This document shows, one piece after another, positions 29,187 through 37,667 of a stretch of 64,000 nt of DNA; positions within the stretch are counted from its first letter, which is position 1; each line of letters begins with the position of its first letter. This DNA is from Paenibacillus lemnae (GTDB lineage: Bacteria; Bacillota; Bacilli; Paenibacillales; Paenibacillaceae). The translations under genes and the position numbers were made by a program. The stretch lies in the NCBI RefSeq assembly GCF_012933385.1, contig NZ_JABBPN010000010.1, forward strand, positions 62,001-126,000, in the 5' to 3' direction. The notes beneath the pieces are model-generated. The model did not search any database and was not told the origin of the DNA. It saw only the letters and a list, made by a program, of their open reading frames with translations.

Positions 29187-30149
29187 TTAGTAAAGTCCGG
29201 ATTGACCGAATCTTTTTGCCAGCCAGTTAGCTCCGAGGACTAGAATAACCCCTACAACTGATTTGAACAGGCCAACAGCTGTACTATAGCTGAAAGCACC
29301 CTGCGTAATACCCATCGCGTAGACATATGTATCGAAGACCTCTCCCACGGAACGATTTAGCGGATTCAGCATCAAATAAATCTGTTCAAATCCGTTGTCC
29401 AGCACACTGCCCATCCGCAGGATCAGAAGAATGACGATGGTGCTGCGAATGGCCGGAAGTGTAATATGCCAGGTCTGTCTCCAGCGGTTCGCTCCGTCAA
29501 TGGTTGCCGCTTCATACTGTTCCACATCCACAGCAGCCAGCGCGGCCAGAAAGATGATCGTTCCCCAACCGCATTCCTTCCATATCGTCTGAAGAATAAT
29601 GATAGGCCGAAACCATGATGGATCAGACAGGAATTGAATTTTGTCACCCGTATATTGAAAAATCAGCTCATTGACCGTTCCTCCTTCCGTGGTAAGGAAT
29701 ACGTAGGTCAAGCTCGCCACAATGACCATGGAAATAAAATGCGGAACATAAATCATGGTTTGGATTGTGCGTTTGAAAAAGACCTGACGGACTTCGTTTA
29801 ATAAAAGCGCAAAGATGATCGGCGCTGGAAAAAAGAATATGAGATTATAGAACGACAGCAGCAGCGTGTTGCGCAGCAGCATATAAAACTCTGGATTCTC
29901 GAAAAAGAGACGAAAATGCTCCAAGCCAACCCACTCACTTTTCCAAAAACCTGTGAACGGCTGGTAATTCTGAAAAGCAAGCAGTATTCCCCACATCGGA
30001 AAATACTTGAAGACGACAAAGTAAAGCAGTCCAGGCAGCAATAACAGATACAGCCATTTGTCCCTGCGCAGCCTGTTCATGATACTTGAACGCCAAGGCG
30101 TCTTTTTTGATATATGCGGAATATGATTCTGGGCTGAAATCTGTCCCAT
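29187..30149 (-). CDS. ABC transporter permease (LplB-like)
   Basis: 320 residues with a ~28-residue cytoplasmic head, six membrane segments and the EAA loop QYEAATIDGANRWRQTWHITLPA. LplB/YteP type. GGAGGTGGAG precedes the ATG. First gene of the operon lplB-lplC-lplA; no ATPase gene is included, as usual for MsmX-dependent importers. Confidence 0.92.
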   Translation of the reverse strand: MGQISAQNHIPHISKKTPWRSSIMNRLRRDKWLYLLLLPGLLYFVVFKYFPMWGILLAFQNYQPFTGFWKSEWVGLEHFRLFFENPEFYMLLRNTLLLSFYNLIFFFPAPIIFALLLNEVRQVFFKRTIQTMIYVPHFISMVIVASLTYVFLTTEGGTVNELIFQYTGDKIQFLSDPSWFRPIIILQTIWKECGWGTIIFLAALAAVDVEQYEAATIDGANRWRQTWHITLPAIRSTIVILLILRMGSVLDNGFEQIYLMLNPLNRSVGEVFDTYVYAMGITQGAFSYSTAVGLFKSVVGVILVLGANWLAKRFGQSGLY

Positions 30150-30199
30150 AGGTTCTCCACCTCCATCTGTCTTTCGTCACTGTGAGTGCGATTGGGATA

Positions 30200-30229
30200 A
30201 TTATGATATAGCGCTTTCATTTTCGGCAA
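30200..30229 (-). promoter_or_regulatory. lplBCA promoter with cre-like box in the spacer
   Basis: Minus strand -35 TTGCCG (30224-30229), 18-nt spacer, -10 CATAAT (30200-30205). The spacer holds TGAAAGCGCTATAT (30206-30219), matching cre at 12 of 14 positions with an intact left half and core. CcpA control is predicted. The gap to the divergent GH42 gene (265 bp) shows no other clear signal. Confidence 0.55.
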
Positions 30230-30414
30230 TGAGACATTTTTGAAGATACAGAACAGGGACTATACAAGCATATTTCTAGAAAGTGCAAAGCTGGCAAAAA
30301 AGTGAAATCCTTGGTGATTCAGCTGCAATAAAGTCTGATTGAACTTAAGCCCTCGTTCCGTATGATGGGATAAAGATAGATGGTTATCATCCCATAAAGA
30401 TGGAGTGAACATGG

Positions 30415-32409
30415 ATGTTAAAAAAACTATATCATGGCACGGCCTTTTACCCTGAACTATGGAGCGCAGAAGTTGTGAGCAATGATATTTCATGGATGGA
30501 AGAGATTGGGATTAACGTGGTCCGGATTGGTGAATTTTTATGGTCCACTGTGGAGCCGCAGGAGGGACATATTGAGCTGGGACTGCTGGTGCAAGTAATT
30601 GGACAGCTTCATGAAGCGGGCATTGAAACGATTATGTGCACCCCTACTGCTACACCGCCGGTATGGTATTCACACGGTCACCCAGAGCGTCTGTTTGTTA
30701 ACACAGAAGGAACCCGGTTAGGTCATGGATCACGCCAGCATGCTTGCACGAATCATCCATATTTCCGGGAGAAAGCGTCCATTATTACTGATCGGCTGGC
30801 ACAGGAACTCGGGCAGCTCCCGGGCCTTATAGCCTGGCAGCTCGACAATGAGTTCAAGGCTCACGTATCTGCATGCATGTGTGATGTCTGCCGGGATCTG
30901 TGGCATGAATGGCTGGAACAGCGGTACGGTCAAGTGGAGCACCTGAATGAATGCTGGGGTACCCGCGTCTGGAGCCAATCTTATCAAGATTTCAGACAGG
31001 TCCCTCAGCCTGGCCCTACTCCCTTCCTGCACAACTCCTCCCTGCAAACCATGTACCAATTGTTCTCCATGGAAAAGATTGCAGAGTTCGCTGAGGAACA
31101 AGCAGCTATCATCCGCCGATCTTCCCCCGTGCCGGTAACCCATAACAGCAGCATGGCTTTTCACGTTGATAACGAGAGGCTGTTCCGGTCCCTAGATTTC
31201 GCATCTTATGATACGTACGCCAGCGCAGCCCACTACAGTGCATATATGCTGAACTGTGATCTGTTCAGAAATTTCAAACCAGACCATCCATTCTGGATTA
31301 TGGAGACGAGTCCTTCGCACGCAGGTTCCATTGCCGGGAGCGGCACACCTCATCCTAACGGCTATCTGGCCGCTGAAGCGGTGGCCGCCTATGCTTCAGG
31401 AGCCGAAGGATTCTGTTACTGGCTGTGGCGGCAGCAGCGGTCCGGCTGCGAACAGCCTCACGGCTCTATTGTCAGTGCTTGGGGCAAACCCGGCATAGGC
31501 TACGAAAATGTCCTGGAAGCAGAAGCGGCCAGGAAATCCATTGAATCCGCTATCCTGAACAGCCGGCCTGTACGTGCTGAAGCTGCAATCACCTATTCCG
31601 ATCGAGCTAAAGCCTTTCTAACGACAGAGTCTCATGGGAAGCTGCGCCACCGGGGATTAGTGAGCCTCGTATACGACGTCATGCTGCAAACTGGCATGCA
31701 CCGGGATCTGATTCCAGAAGGTGCATCAATGGCGGGATATAAGCTGTTGTGGACTCCATTCGTCCCGCATTTATCTTCGGATTATATGAATCAGGCTCTG
31801 GCGTTTGTCGACAACGGGGGAATCTGGATTGTCGGACCGATGACTGCGGTAAGAACAGAAGAACATACAGTGCCAACTAACGCGGGCTTGGGGGATTTAG
31901 AGAAATTCACCGGTGCGGAAACCATATTCACCTACGATATGGACGGAACGGGCACCCTGGGTGAAGCATTCGGGGTAACAGCTCCCTTGTCTCTGTGGAG
32001 CACCGTGTTTAAACCGGTTGAAGCTGTCAGTATGGGGACACTGCTCGGCGGTCCTTCACCCGGCATGTCCTTCCTGACGGAATACAGACGGGGGCTGGGT
32101 AAGCTTGTCCTGCTGGGATCGATGCCGGCTGAAGAAGAAGGAAGCGAAATGCTGGAACAGATACTGATTCATTACGGACAAGAAGCCAATGTAAAGCGGC
32201 TGCTTCCCTTTACCCAAGGCACCATTGTCATTCCCCGGAAATCTCATCATGAAGATCTGTGGGTGATCATCAATATGAATGGTCAGGGTGGAAGCGTCAC
32301 CCTACCAATGAACGGAACGGATAAACTTACCGGAGTATCGATATCAGCAGGCAATCTTGTGGTAAAACCGTATGAGTATCGTTTAATCGCTTTACCTGCC
32401 GGTGTATAA
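30415..32409 (+). CDS. Beta-galactosidase, GH42 (YesZ-like)
   Basis: 664 residues: TIM barrel, a trimerisation domain and C-terminal beta domain. Acid/base Glu146 (WQLDNEF) and nucleophile Glu297 (WIMETSP) are present, as are the four zinc cysteines (111, 154, 156, 159) of classical GH42 enzymes. It hydrolyses terminal beta-galactose from galactan or rhamnogalacturonan side chains inside the cell (no signal peptide). Divergent from lplBCA. GGAG lies 9 nt before the ATG at 30415; the ATG at 30411 is out of frame. Confidence 0.95.
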   Translation: MLKKLYHGTAFYPELWSAEVVSNDISWMEEIGINVVRIGEFLWSTVEPQEGHIELGLLVQVIGQLHEAGIETIMCTPTATPPVWYSHGHPERLFVNTEGTRLGHGSRQHACTNHPYFREKASIITDRLAQELGQLPGLIAWQLDNEFKAHVSACMCDVCRDLWHEWLEQRYGQVEHLNECWGTRVWSQSYQDFRQVPQPGPTPFLHNSSLQTMYQLFSMEKIAEFAEEQAAIIRRSSPVPVTHNSSMAFHVDNERLFRSLDFASYDTYASAAHYSAYMLNCDLFRNFKPDHPFWIMETSPSHAGSIAGSGTPHPNGYLAAEAVAAYASGAEGFCYWLWRQQRSGCEQPHGSIVSAWGKPGIGYENVLEAEAARKSIESAILNSRPVRAEAAITYSDRAKAFLTTESHGKLRHRGLVSLVYDVMLQTGMHRDLIPEGASMAGYKLLWTPFVPHLSSDYMNQALAFVDNGGIWIVGPMTAVRTEEHTVPTNAGLGDLEKFTGAETIFTYDMDGTGTLGEAFGVTAPLSLWSTVFKPVEAVSMGTLLGGPSPGMSFLTEYRRGLGKLVLLGSMPAEEEGSEMLEQILIHYGQEANVKRLLPFTQGTIVIPRKSHHEDLWVIINMNGQGGSVTLPMNGTDKLTGVSISAGNLVVKPYEYRLIALPAGV

Positions 32410-32428
32410 AAAGTCTGCCTCCATAGGA

Positions 32429-32453
32429 AAGGCCCGGCGTTCAGCCGGGCCTT
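32429..32453. terminator. Hairpin between convergent GH42 and rpiR genes
   Basis: Perfect 10-bp GC-rich stem AAGGCCCGGC/GCCGGGCCTT with a 5-nt loop; only short T-tracts on either side, so termination strength is uncertain. Confidence 0.75.
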
Positions 32454-32459
32454 AAACTT

Positions 32460-33320
32460 TCAGTATAATTTATCCGACGTTGCTTTCGCGGTAAGCTCCT
32501 TGTATTTCAAAGCCTGATCCTTCATCCGTAAAGATACGCCGGCATTCAACAGGTCGATAATTGAGAGCTGAGAAATCTTGGCTGACAGCGAGCTGCTCTG
32601 CAGCGGGTTCTCCCTTGCGACCATCAACAGGACGATGTCTGCGATCTTGGTGATCGGTGAGCGGGCATTGCTCGTAACGGCAATGATGCGGGCCCCTGCT
32701 CTTTTGGCAAGCATTAAATTATCGTTCGTGTCCTTGGTGCTGCCCGATATAGAAATTCCTACCGCGACCGATTGTCCGGTCATCAGCGCTGCTTCCACAG
32801 CCTGAAAGTGCGTATCAGTCCCCGCTCCACTCCGCTTACCGATCCGTAGGAAGCTCTGAGCCGCCTGGACAGCGGTCAGCCCGGAAGATCCGACTCCGAA
32901 GAACTGAATATCTGCGGCTTCATACAAAATGTCCACCGCTTTCCCCAGTTCCTCCGGGTTTAAAAGTTCCCGGGTCTGTTCCAGGGTATGGATATGCGAC
33001 GTGATCAGCTTTTGAGTCAGTGAGGCTGCATCATCCTGATCGGTAATCTCGGTGTGCAAATAATCCATCGGCTGAACCAGATCCTGGGCCAGAGACAGTT
33101 TGAAATCCTGAAAACCTTGAAACTTCAGCTTGCGGCACAGCCTCAGTACCGTTGTTTCCCCGACATCGGCCCGGCTGGCAAGCTCGGTTACCGACAGGTA
33201 GATGACCTCCGGTGCGTGCTCCATAATATATTTGGCCGCTTTTTGCTCTGTCTTGGTGAGACCCTGGAAGTGACTGCGGATATGCAGCAGCGTTTTTCCT
33301 GACTCTTGCAAGATCTCCAT
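32460..33320 (-). CDS. MurR/RpiR family transcriptional regulator
   Basis: 286 residues: N-terminal HTH_6 domain (~1-78, with LTKTEQKAAKYIMEHAPEVIYLSVTELASRADVGETTVLRLCRKLKFQGFQDFK) and a SIS sugar-phosphate-binding domain (FFGVGSSGLTA..., VAVGISISGSTKDTND). It should bind a phosphosugar and switch a neighbouring operon. It lies 24 bp after the CE7 esterase gene on the same strand. GGGAGG lies 9 nt before ATG. Confidence 0.93.
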   Translation of the reverse strand: MEILQESGKTLLHIRSHFQGLTKTEQKAAKYIMEHAPEVIYLSVTELASRADVGETTVLRLCRKLKFQGFQDFKLSLAQDLVQPMDYLHTEITDQDDAASLTQKLITSHIHTLEQTRELLNPEELGKAVDILYEAADIQFFGVGSSGLTAVQAAQSFLRIGKRSGAGTDTHFQAVEAALMTGQSVAVGISISGSTKDTNDNLMLAKRAGARIIAVTSNARSPITKIADIVLLMVARENPLQSSSLSAKISQLSIIDLLNAGVSLRMKDQALKYKELTAKATSDKLY

Positions 33321-33344
33321 GTCACTGACCTCCCTGATTACAGT

Positions 33345-34304
33345 TTAAATATCCAGTAAAAATTCCATGGCAATATCATTGAACCCCGGCAGTCCTTCAT
33401 GACCAAAATCCGGATATATCTTCACCTGTTTGGCGGTTTTGATCTTGTTATAGGCAGCAAATTGAGTCGATGGCGGACATATGGTGTCCATCAATCCGCT
33501 GCCCATCAGCACCTCAGCTTGAATTCTTGGTGCCAAATGCTGTACATCAATATAACCGAGGCGATAAAAGATCTCATCTTCCCTTTCATGACGTGGATCG
33601 AAATGACGGAAGAAGGTTTGCAGCTCCTGATAGGCGCCTTTTGCCAAATCCATCTCCCATACCCGTCTGTAATCACACAGAAACGGAAATACGGAAACCG
33701 TCTTGACAATCCGCGGCTCCAGGGCAGCACAGGCAAGCGACAGCGCTCCGCCTTGGGAACCCCCGCTGGATACGACACGGGCTTCGTCGATTTCCGGCAG
33801 ACTCATGATCACTCTCGCCAACTGGACCGTGTCCAGGAAAATATGGCGGAACAGCAGTTGTTCCGGACTGTCATCAAGGCCCCGGATGATATGTCCCTGA
33901 TATGTCGTCCCTTTCACGCCGCCGGTGTCTTCCGAAAGTCCTCCTTGTCCGCGGCAATCCATCGCAGCCACGGCGAAGCCTTGAGAGACAAAGGTCAGCT
34001 TTTCGGACCAATCACCGGATCCGCCGGTATATCCGTGAAACTGAAGTACAGCTGGAACCGGATTAGAGATGTTCGACGGCTTCACATACTTCGCATGGAT
34101 TTCGGCACCCCGAACGCTTTTAAAATACAAGTCATAACATTCCGCGTGCGGGAGCTTGGGTCCGTTTTTGACAAAACGGGCTTGCGGATCTACCCCATCC
34201 AGCTCTTTCAGCGCAGCATCCCAAAAGGCATCAAAATCTGCCGGCTTCGGGTTTATCCCCTGGTACTCTTTCAGTTTATCTAACGGCATATCTACTAATG
34301 GCAT
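33345..34304 (-). CDS. CE7 acetylxylan esterase / cephalosporin-C deacetylase family
   Basis: 319 residues, alpha/beta hydrolase with nucleophile Ser183 (SGGSQGG), Asp273 (GLMDTICPPST) and His302 (DFGHEG), and the early RGxxQGG-like motif CRGQGG (117-122) that marks CE7. These cytoplasmic hexameric esterases deacetylate short oligosaccharides. Complements the CE12 esterase in removing acetyl groups. AAAAGGAG lies before ATG. Confidence 0.93.
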   Translation of the reverse strand: MPLVDMPLDKLKEYQGINPKPADFDAFWDAALKELDGVDPQARFVKNGPKLPHAECYDLYFKSVRGAEIHAKYVKPSNISNPVPAVLQFHGYTGGSGDWSEKLTFVSQGFAVAAMDCRGQGGLSEDTGGVKGTTYQGHIIRGLDDSPEQLLFRHIFLDTVQLARVIMSLPEIDEARVVSSGGSQGGALSLACAALEPRIVKTVSVFPFLCDYRRVWEMDLAKGAYQELQTFFRHFDPRHEREDEIFYRLGYIDVQHLAPRIQAEVLMGSGLMDTICPPSTQFAAYNKIKTAKQVKIYPDFGHEGLPGFNDIAMEFLLDI

Positions 34305-34318
34305 GCTTCTGCTCCTTT

Positions 34319-34549
34319 TCAGGCTCTCTCGGTTACTTGATGAAAGCCAGCCAGTTTGTCTTTCAATAATCCCATCATTAACCCGGAAGCAATTTCAGCG
34401 ACGGTCCAGCCCGACACGATCGCACAAGGCCCCCCAGACGGCAGTGGAACATTCTCATATGTATAAGGAAGAGATCCCAGTACCCGGTCACTATCAAAAA
34501 GCCAATTTAAAATAAAATGGTACTGTGAAGCTCTGGTGTTACTGTGATT
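34319..34549 (-). pseudogene. Probable decayed gene fragment (3' part)
   Basis: A 76-codon frame with no start codon and protein-like composition ends 15 bp before the CE7 gene; its C-terminal ~60 residues read LPYTYENVPLPSGGPCAIV then SGWTVAEIASGLMMGLLKDK. I do not recognise the family. A separate small frame at 34610-34732 may be its N-terminal part, separated by stops and frame changes. Confidence 0.35.
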
Positions 34550-34609
34550 TTATCATGGGCATGTACCATTGTGTACTGCAGAATTGAAATATGATGAACA
34601 CATGTAATA

Positions 34610-34732
34610 TCATGGGACGGACGACGGGCCCCGCTTCTTGATTGTATCCAGCATATCACTGGTCCCGCGCATCCACATCTTAACGGCTGCTGCAAACGCC
34701 GTCAATTCATCTTTTATAAGGTATGACATCAT
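34610..34732 (-). pseudogene. Possible 5' part of the same decayed gene
   Basis: 40-codon frame beginning ATG ATG (MMSYLIKDELTAFAAAVKMW...). It shares its upstream DNA with the oxidoreductase promoter and has no ribosome site. It could be a short real gene, but the neighbouring fragment makes decay more likely. Confidence 0.25.
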
Positions 34733-34733
34733 G

Positions 34734-34777
34734 ATTACAGGATTGAAATTGTAATTTTAACCTGTGAGTGTTGTAAT
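34734..34777 (+). promoter_or_regulatory. Promoter and inverted repeat of the Gfo/Idh/MocA gene
   Basis: -35 TTGTAA (34749-34754), 17-nt spacer, -10 TGTAAT (34772-34777). An inverted repeat ATTACA-N10-TGTAAT (34734-34739, 34750-34755) overlaps the -35 and is a candidate operator. Confidence 0.5.
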
Positions 34778-34813
34778 ATAGGTAGAAACGCACATGCAAT
34801 CAGGAGGGATCAC

Positions 34814-35881
34814 ATGAAAGAAACGTTGAAAATTGCCATTATCGGATGCGGCGGAATAGCGAAAGCAGCTCATATCCCCGCATATTTAAAAAGCCCGGGA
34901 GCGGAAATAAAATATTTTTGCGACTTTAATCTGGCTCTTGCTGAAGAGCTTGTGAAAGAACATGGCTGCGGAACCGCGGTTCAGAATTACAAGGATATTC
35001 TGGATGATCCGGATCTTGATGCTGTATCCGTGTGCACGCCAAACCATGTTCATGCATCGGTTTCAATTGAATTTCTAAAAGCAGGTAAGCATGTCCTGTG
35101 CGAAAAACCGGCTGCCCGCACATACGAGGAAGCGCTGGAAATGCAAAAAGTGGCCCAGGAAACCGGGAAAATACTTCTTATTGGTGTCGTCAACCGCTTC
35201 AACACAGCGGTCAATATTATCAAGAACATGATTGAAGATGGCGAGCTGGGTGAACTGTATCATATTTATGCCAGCTTCCGTGCCCACCGTTCCATTCCGG
35301 GTCTGGGCGGAGCGTTCACAACACGTGCAATATCTGGCGGCGGTGTGATGATTGACTGGGGCATTCATTATCTGGACATCGTTATGTACTGTTCAGGTGA
35401 CCCTAAACCGAAAACCGTTACTGCTCAGGCCTACTCCAAGCTGGGCCGGGATATGAAAGAATATGCTTATATGAACATGTGGGCAGGGCCGCCGAAATTT
35501 GAAGGTACATATGATGTCGATGATTTTGTGACCGCACTGATCCGCACAGAGGGGCCTACCATCTCCATGAACGGCTCCTGGGCGCAAAACATTGGTGAAG
35601 AAGAAATGTATATCGACTTTCTGGGCGACAAGGCAGGCATTCGCCTGAACTACGGCGGCGACTTCAAGCTCTTCGGCGCCAAGAACGGCGCACTTATGGA
35701 GAGCACGCCCAAGTTTAATAAGCAGGATCAGTTCCAGTCGGAAATCGATGCGTTCCTGAACAGCATCCGGACAGGCGAGAAACTGCCATCGCATATCGAT
35801 ACGGTTATTGTTTCTGCCAAAATGATTCAGGCTATCTATGACTCTTCCGAGCAAGGTAAAGAAATTTCATTTACATCTTGA
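34814..35881 (+). CDS. Gfo/Idh/MocA family oxidoreductase
   Basis: 355 residues: N-terminal NAD(P) Rossmann fold (IAIIGCGGIAKAAHIPAYLKS), the CEKPAARTYEEALEM motif with catalytic Lys (~98), and GGGVMIDWGIHYLDIVMY in the C-terminal domain. Family members oxidise or epimerise sugars or inositols; the pectin-locus position suggests a sugar acid or galactose derivative (inference). AGGAGGG lies 7 nt before ATG; terminator downstream; monocistronic. Confidence 0.9.
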   Translation: MKETLKIAIIGCGGIAKAAHIPAYLKSPGAEIKYFCDFNLALAEELVKEHGCGTAVQNYKDILDDPDLDAVSVCTPNHVHASVSIEFLKAGKHVLCEKPAARTYEEALEMQKVAQETGKILLIGVVNRFNTAVNIIKNMIEDGELGELYHIYASFRAHRSIPGLGGAFTTRAISGGGVMIDWGIHYLDIVMYCSGDPKPKTVTAQAYSKLGRDMKEYAYMNMWAGPPKFEGTYDVDDFVTALIRTEGPTISMNGSWAQNIGEEEMYIDFLGDKAGIRLNYGGDFKLFGAKNGALMESTPKFNKQDQFQSEIDAFLNSIRTGEKLPSHIDTVIVSAKMIQAIYDSSEQGKEISFTS

Positions 35882-35888
35882 TTCAAAT

Positions 35889-35935
35889 AAAAGCATTGGA
35901 ACGTCTTGTGTTGACAAGCGGCTCCAATGCTTTTT
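35889..35935. terminator. Terminator after the Gfo/Idh/MocA gene
   Basis: Stem AAAAGCATTGGA (35889-35900) with TCCAATGCTTTT (35923-35934), plus inner CTTGT/ACAAG; T-run on plus and A/T-rich on minus, so it may serve both converging genes. Confidence 0.9.
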
Positions 35936-35954
35936 ACTTTTTGTACCCCTCTGA

Positions 35955-37046
35955 TCATGGCTTCAGAAAATAACCCAGCTCTCTGGTTTTACCCGTTCCC
36001 GAAGTTTGAGCCAGCTTCACATAATGTTTGAACCCTGTGTGCCCCATAATGAGAGTCTTCTCGTGTTCCGGATGACTTCCGGATTCCCAAATCAGCATAT
36101 GACTGATACACTGATCGATTCGGGAAAGAAAGACATCCCTGATATGGATGTCATTCATAACATGATAGAACACCGTAAGCAGGATACCGATATCATAGGT
36201 TTGTAAATTCAAGGTCCTCTCCAATCGCTCGGGCAGCAGATTAAAATTCACCCGCTCCAGCACATTCAGCTGTACGGCCAGGTCTACATGCTCTGTCATC
36301 GGCTCCAATCCGGTGACCTCGGCTCCTTCTCTTGCAAAATGACGAGCAAAATAGCCTGTATTACAGCCAATATCCAATACCCTTTTGCCTCTTAACGATA
36401 GGTCTCGCATGCCATCCATCATCAAATCCAGCCGGGTCGGGTAGCTGCCATCCCGCTCACTGGGCATATGATAAAAAGCCGGATGCAGAATTGGTGTATA
36501 CAGCAGCTTACGGTTATGTTTCCGGAATGCAGCGGATACGTTCGGGATGACATCAGAATGAATCCAGTGGGTATAGTCTTCCCTCGTCATTTTCACACGA
36601 ATTATCCTACGGCCCTGCAAATATAAAAAGACAACGCGATGATGTCCGTCATTCAGGTTAAAATAACCGCCGTTCCGATTGTACGTCACGATGGGCGGCT
36701 CATATTGAAAGTATCCGCCCCCGGCTTCCAGTGATGAAGTCATGAGTTTGAAATGTTCTGCTCTGTGCTGAATCACCTCACGATCCTTCATTGGCGGCTT
36801 TAATCCTCTAGTATTATAAATCGTGCGATACCATTCCAGATATTCCGTGGGATATTCGCTATATCCGGAGAAATAGCGGAACAGCTGTTTATGACTGTGC
36901 AGCTTCATGATCGGCTGGTCTGCTGTACGCAGGTGATGCTCATACCATGTATCGGTATAATGAGGGATCTCACACTTTCGGCCTTCACCTATTTTTTCAG
37001 TAAATAATAGTTCAACCGGCACTTCTGCTCTTACGTATCCACTCAT
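35955..37046 (-). CDS. ParB-like domain fused to SAM-dependent methyltransferase
   Basis: 363 residues. Residues ~120-165 contain NLNDGHHRVVFLYLQGRRIIRVKM, the signature of a ParB/sulfiredoxin-type fold; residues ~215-340 form a class I methyltransferase (VLDIGCNTGYFARHFAREGAEVTGLEPM). Start 37046 has GGAGG 7 nt upstream; an ATG two codons earlier is too close to it. The gene follows a second methyltransferase by 18 bp and a GT4 glycosyltransferase beyond, so all three probably act on one glycan or small molecule. Substrate unknown. Confidence 0.75.
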   Translation of the reverse strand: MSGYVRAEVPVELLFTEKIGEGRKCEIPHYTDTWYEHHLRTADQPIMKLHSHKQLFRYFSGYSEYPTEYLEWYRTIYNTRGLKPPMKDREVIQHRAEHFKLMTSSLEAGGGYFQYEPPIVTYNRNGGYFNLNDGHHRVVFLYLQGRRIIRVKMTREDYTHWIHSDVIPNVSAAFRKHNRKLLYTPILHPAFYHMPSERDGSYPTRLDLMMDGMRDLSLRGKRVLDIGCNTGYFARHFAREGAEVTGLEPMTEHVDLAVQLNVLERVNFNLLPERLERTLNLQTYDIGILLTVFYHVMNDIHIRDVFLSRIDQCISHMLIWESGSHPEHEKTLIMGHTGFKHYVKLAQTSGTGKTRELGYFLKP

Positions 37047-37064
37047 AATCATGCCTCCAGCATG

Positions 37065-37625
37065 TTAATATCTTGAATACACATAGGTGGAGAAATCACG
37101 GTTTATATAGTCTTTGAAATGCTGCTTTGCTTTCACTGGATACTGATCCAGCTCCTGTGTGGTCCATGTGCTCCGGTGTGTTTCATGTGCATTCCCGTAT
37201 ACCGTTCCCTGCGGCCAGTTGCTTCCGATTGGAATATTCAGCATGACGAATCTCCCTTTCATCAAGCAGGCGTTCAATAATGAAACTGCCCTGACTTTAT
37301 CAAAGTGCTCCAGCACGTCCCCTAGTATAATGAGATCATACTGCTGCGGGTCCGCAGCGTGCACGAAATCATAGGCATCTCCAATATGAATCTGGTTATA
37401 AAAATAAGCATGGTACGGGTCCACATTTTTCGGGAAAATCTCTACCCCTTCAATCCGGACACGCCACTGTTTGCGAAAGACACGTCCGTTCCATACCTCC
37501 AAAAACTCACGGCACAGCATCCCCCATCGTCCGAAGCCTACACCAATATCCAGTACCCGGTTCGGTGAGATCATTCGGATTTGTTCTACACAAAACGAAA
37601 TATTCTGCCAGTTGGAAGTCCCCAT
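37065..37625 (-). CDS. Class I SAM-dependent methyltransferase
   Basis: 186 residues with motif I RVLDIGVGFGRWGMLCREFLE (~23-43), an acidic loop GVEIFPKNVDPYHAYFYNQIHIGDAYDF and DLIILGDVLEHFDK. Typical of small-molecule or glycan methyltransferases. GAAGGGG lies ~9 nt before ATG. Middle gene of a three-gene minus-strand unit with the GT4 and ParB-methyltransferase genes. Confidence 0.85.
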   Translation of the reverse strand: MGTSNWQNISFCVEQIRMISPNRVLDIGVGFGRWGMLCREFLEVWNGRVFRKQWRVRIEGVEIFPKNVDPYHAYFYNQIHIGDAYDFVHAADPQQYDLIILGDVLEHFDKVRAVSLLNACLMKGRFVMLNIPIGSNWPQGTVYGNAHETHRSTWTTQELDQYPVKAKQHFKDYINRDFSTYVYSRY

Positions 37626-37667
37626 ACCGTGTGCCCCTTCTTTCTTTGAAAAAAATGATCGGCTTCC

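Noticed and set aside
33399..34283. 294-codon plus-strand ORF opposite the CE7 esterase
   Set aside because: Antisense shadow of a gene with intact catalytic motifs; no ribosome site or recognisable domain.
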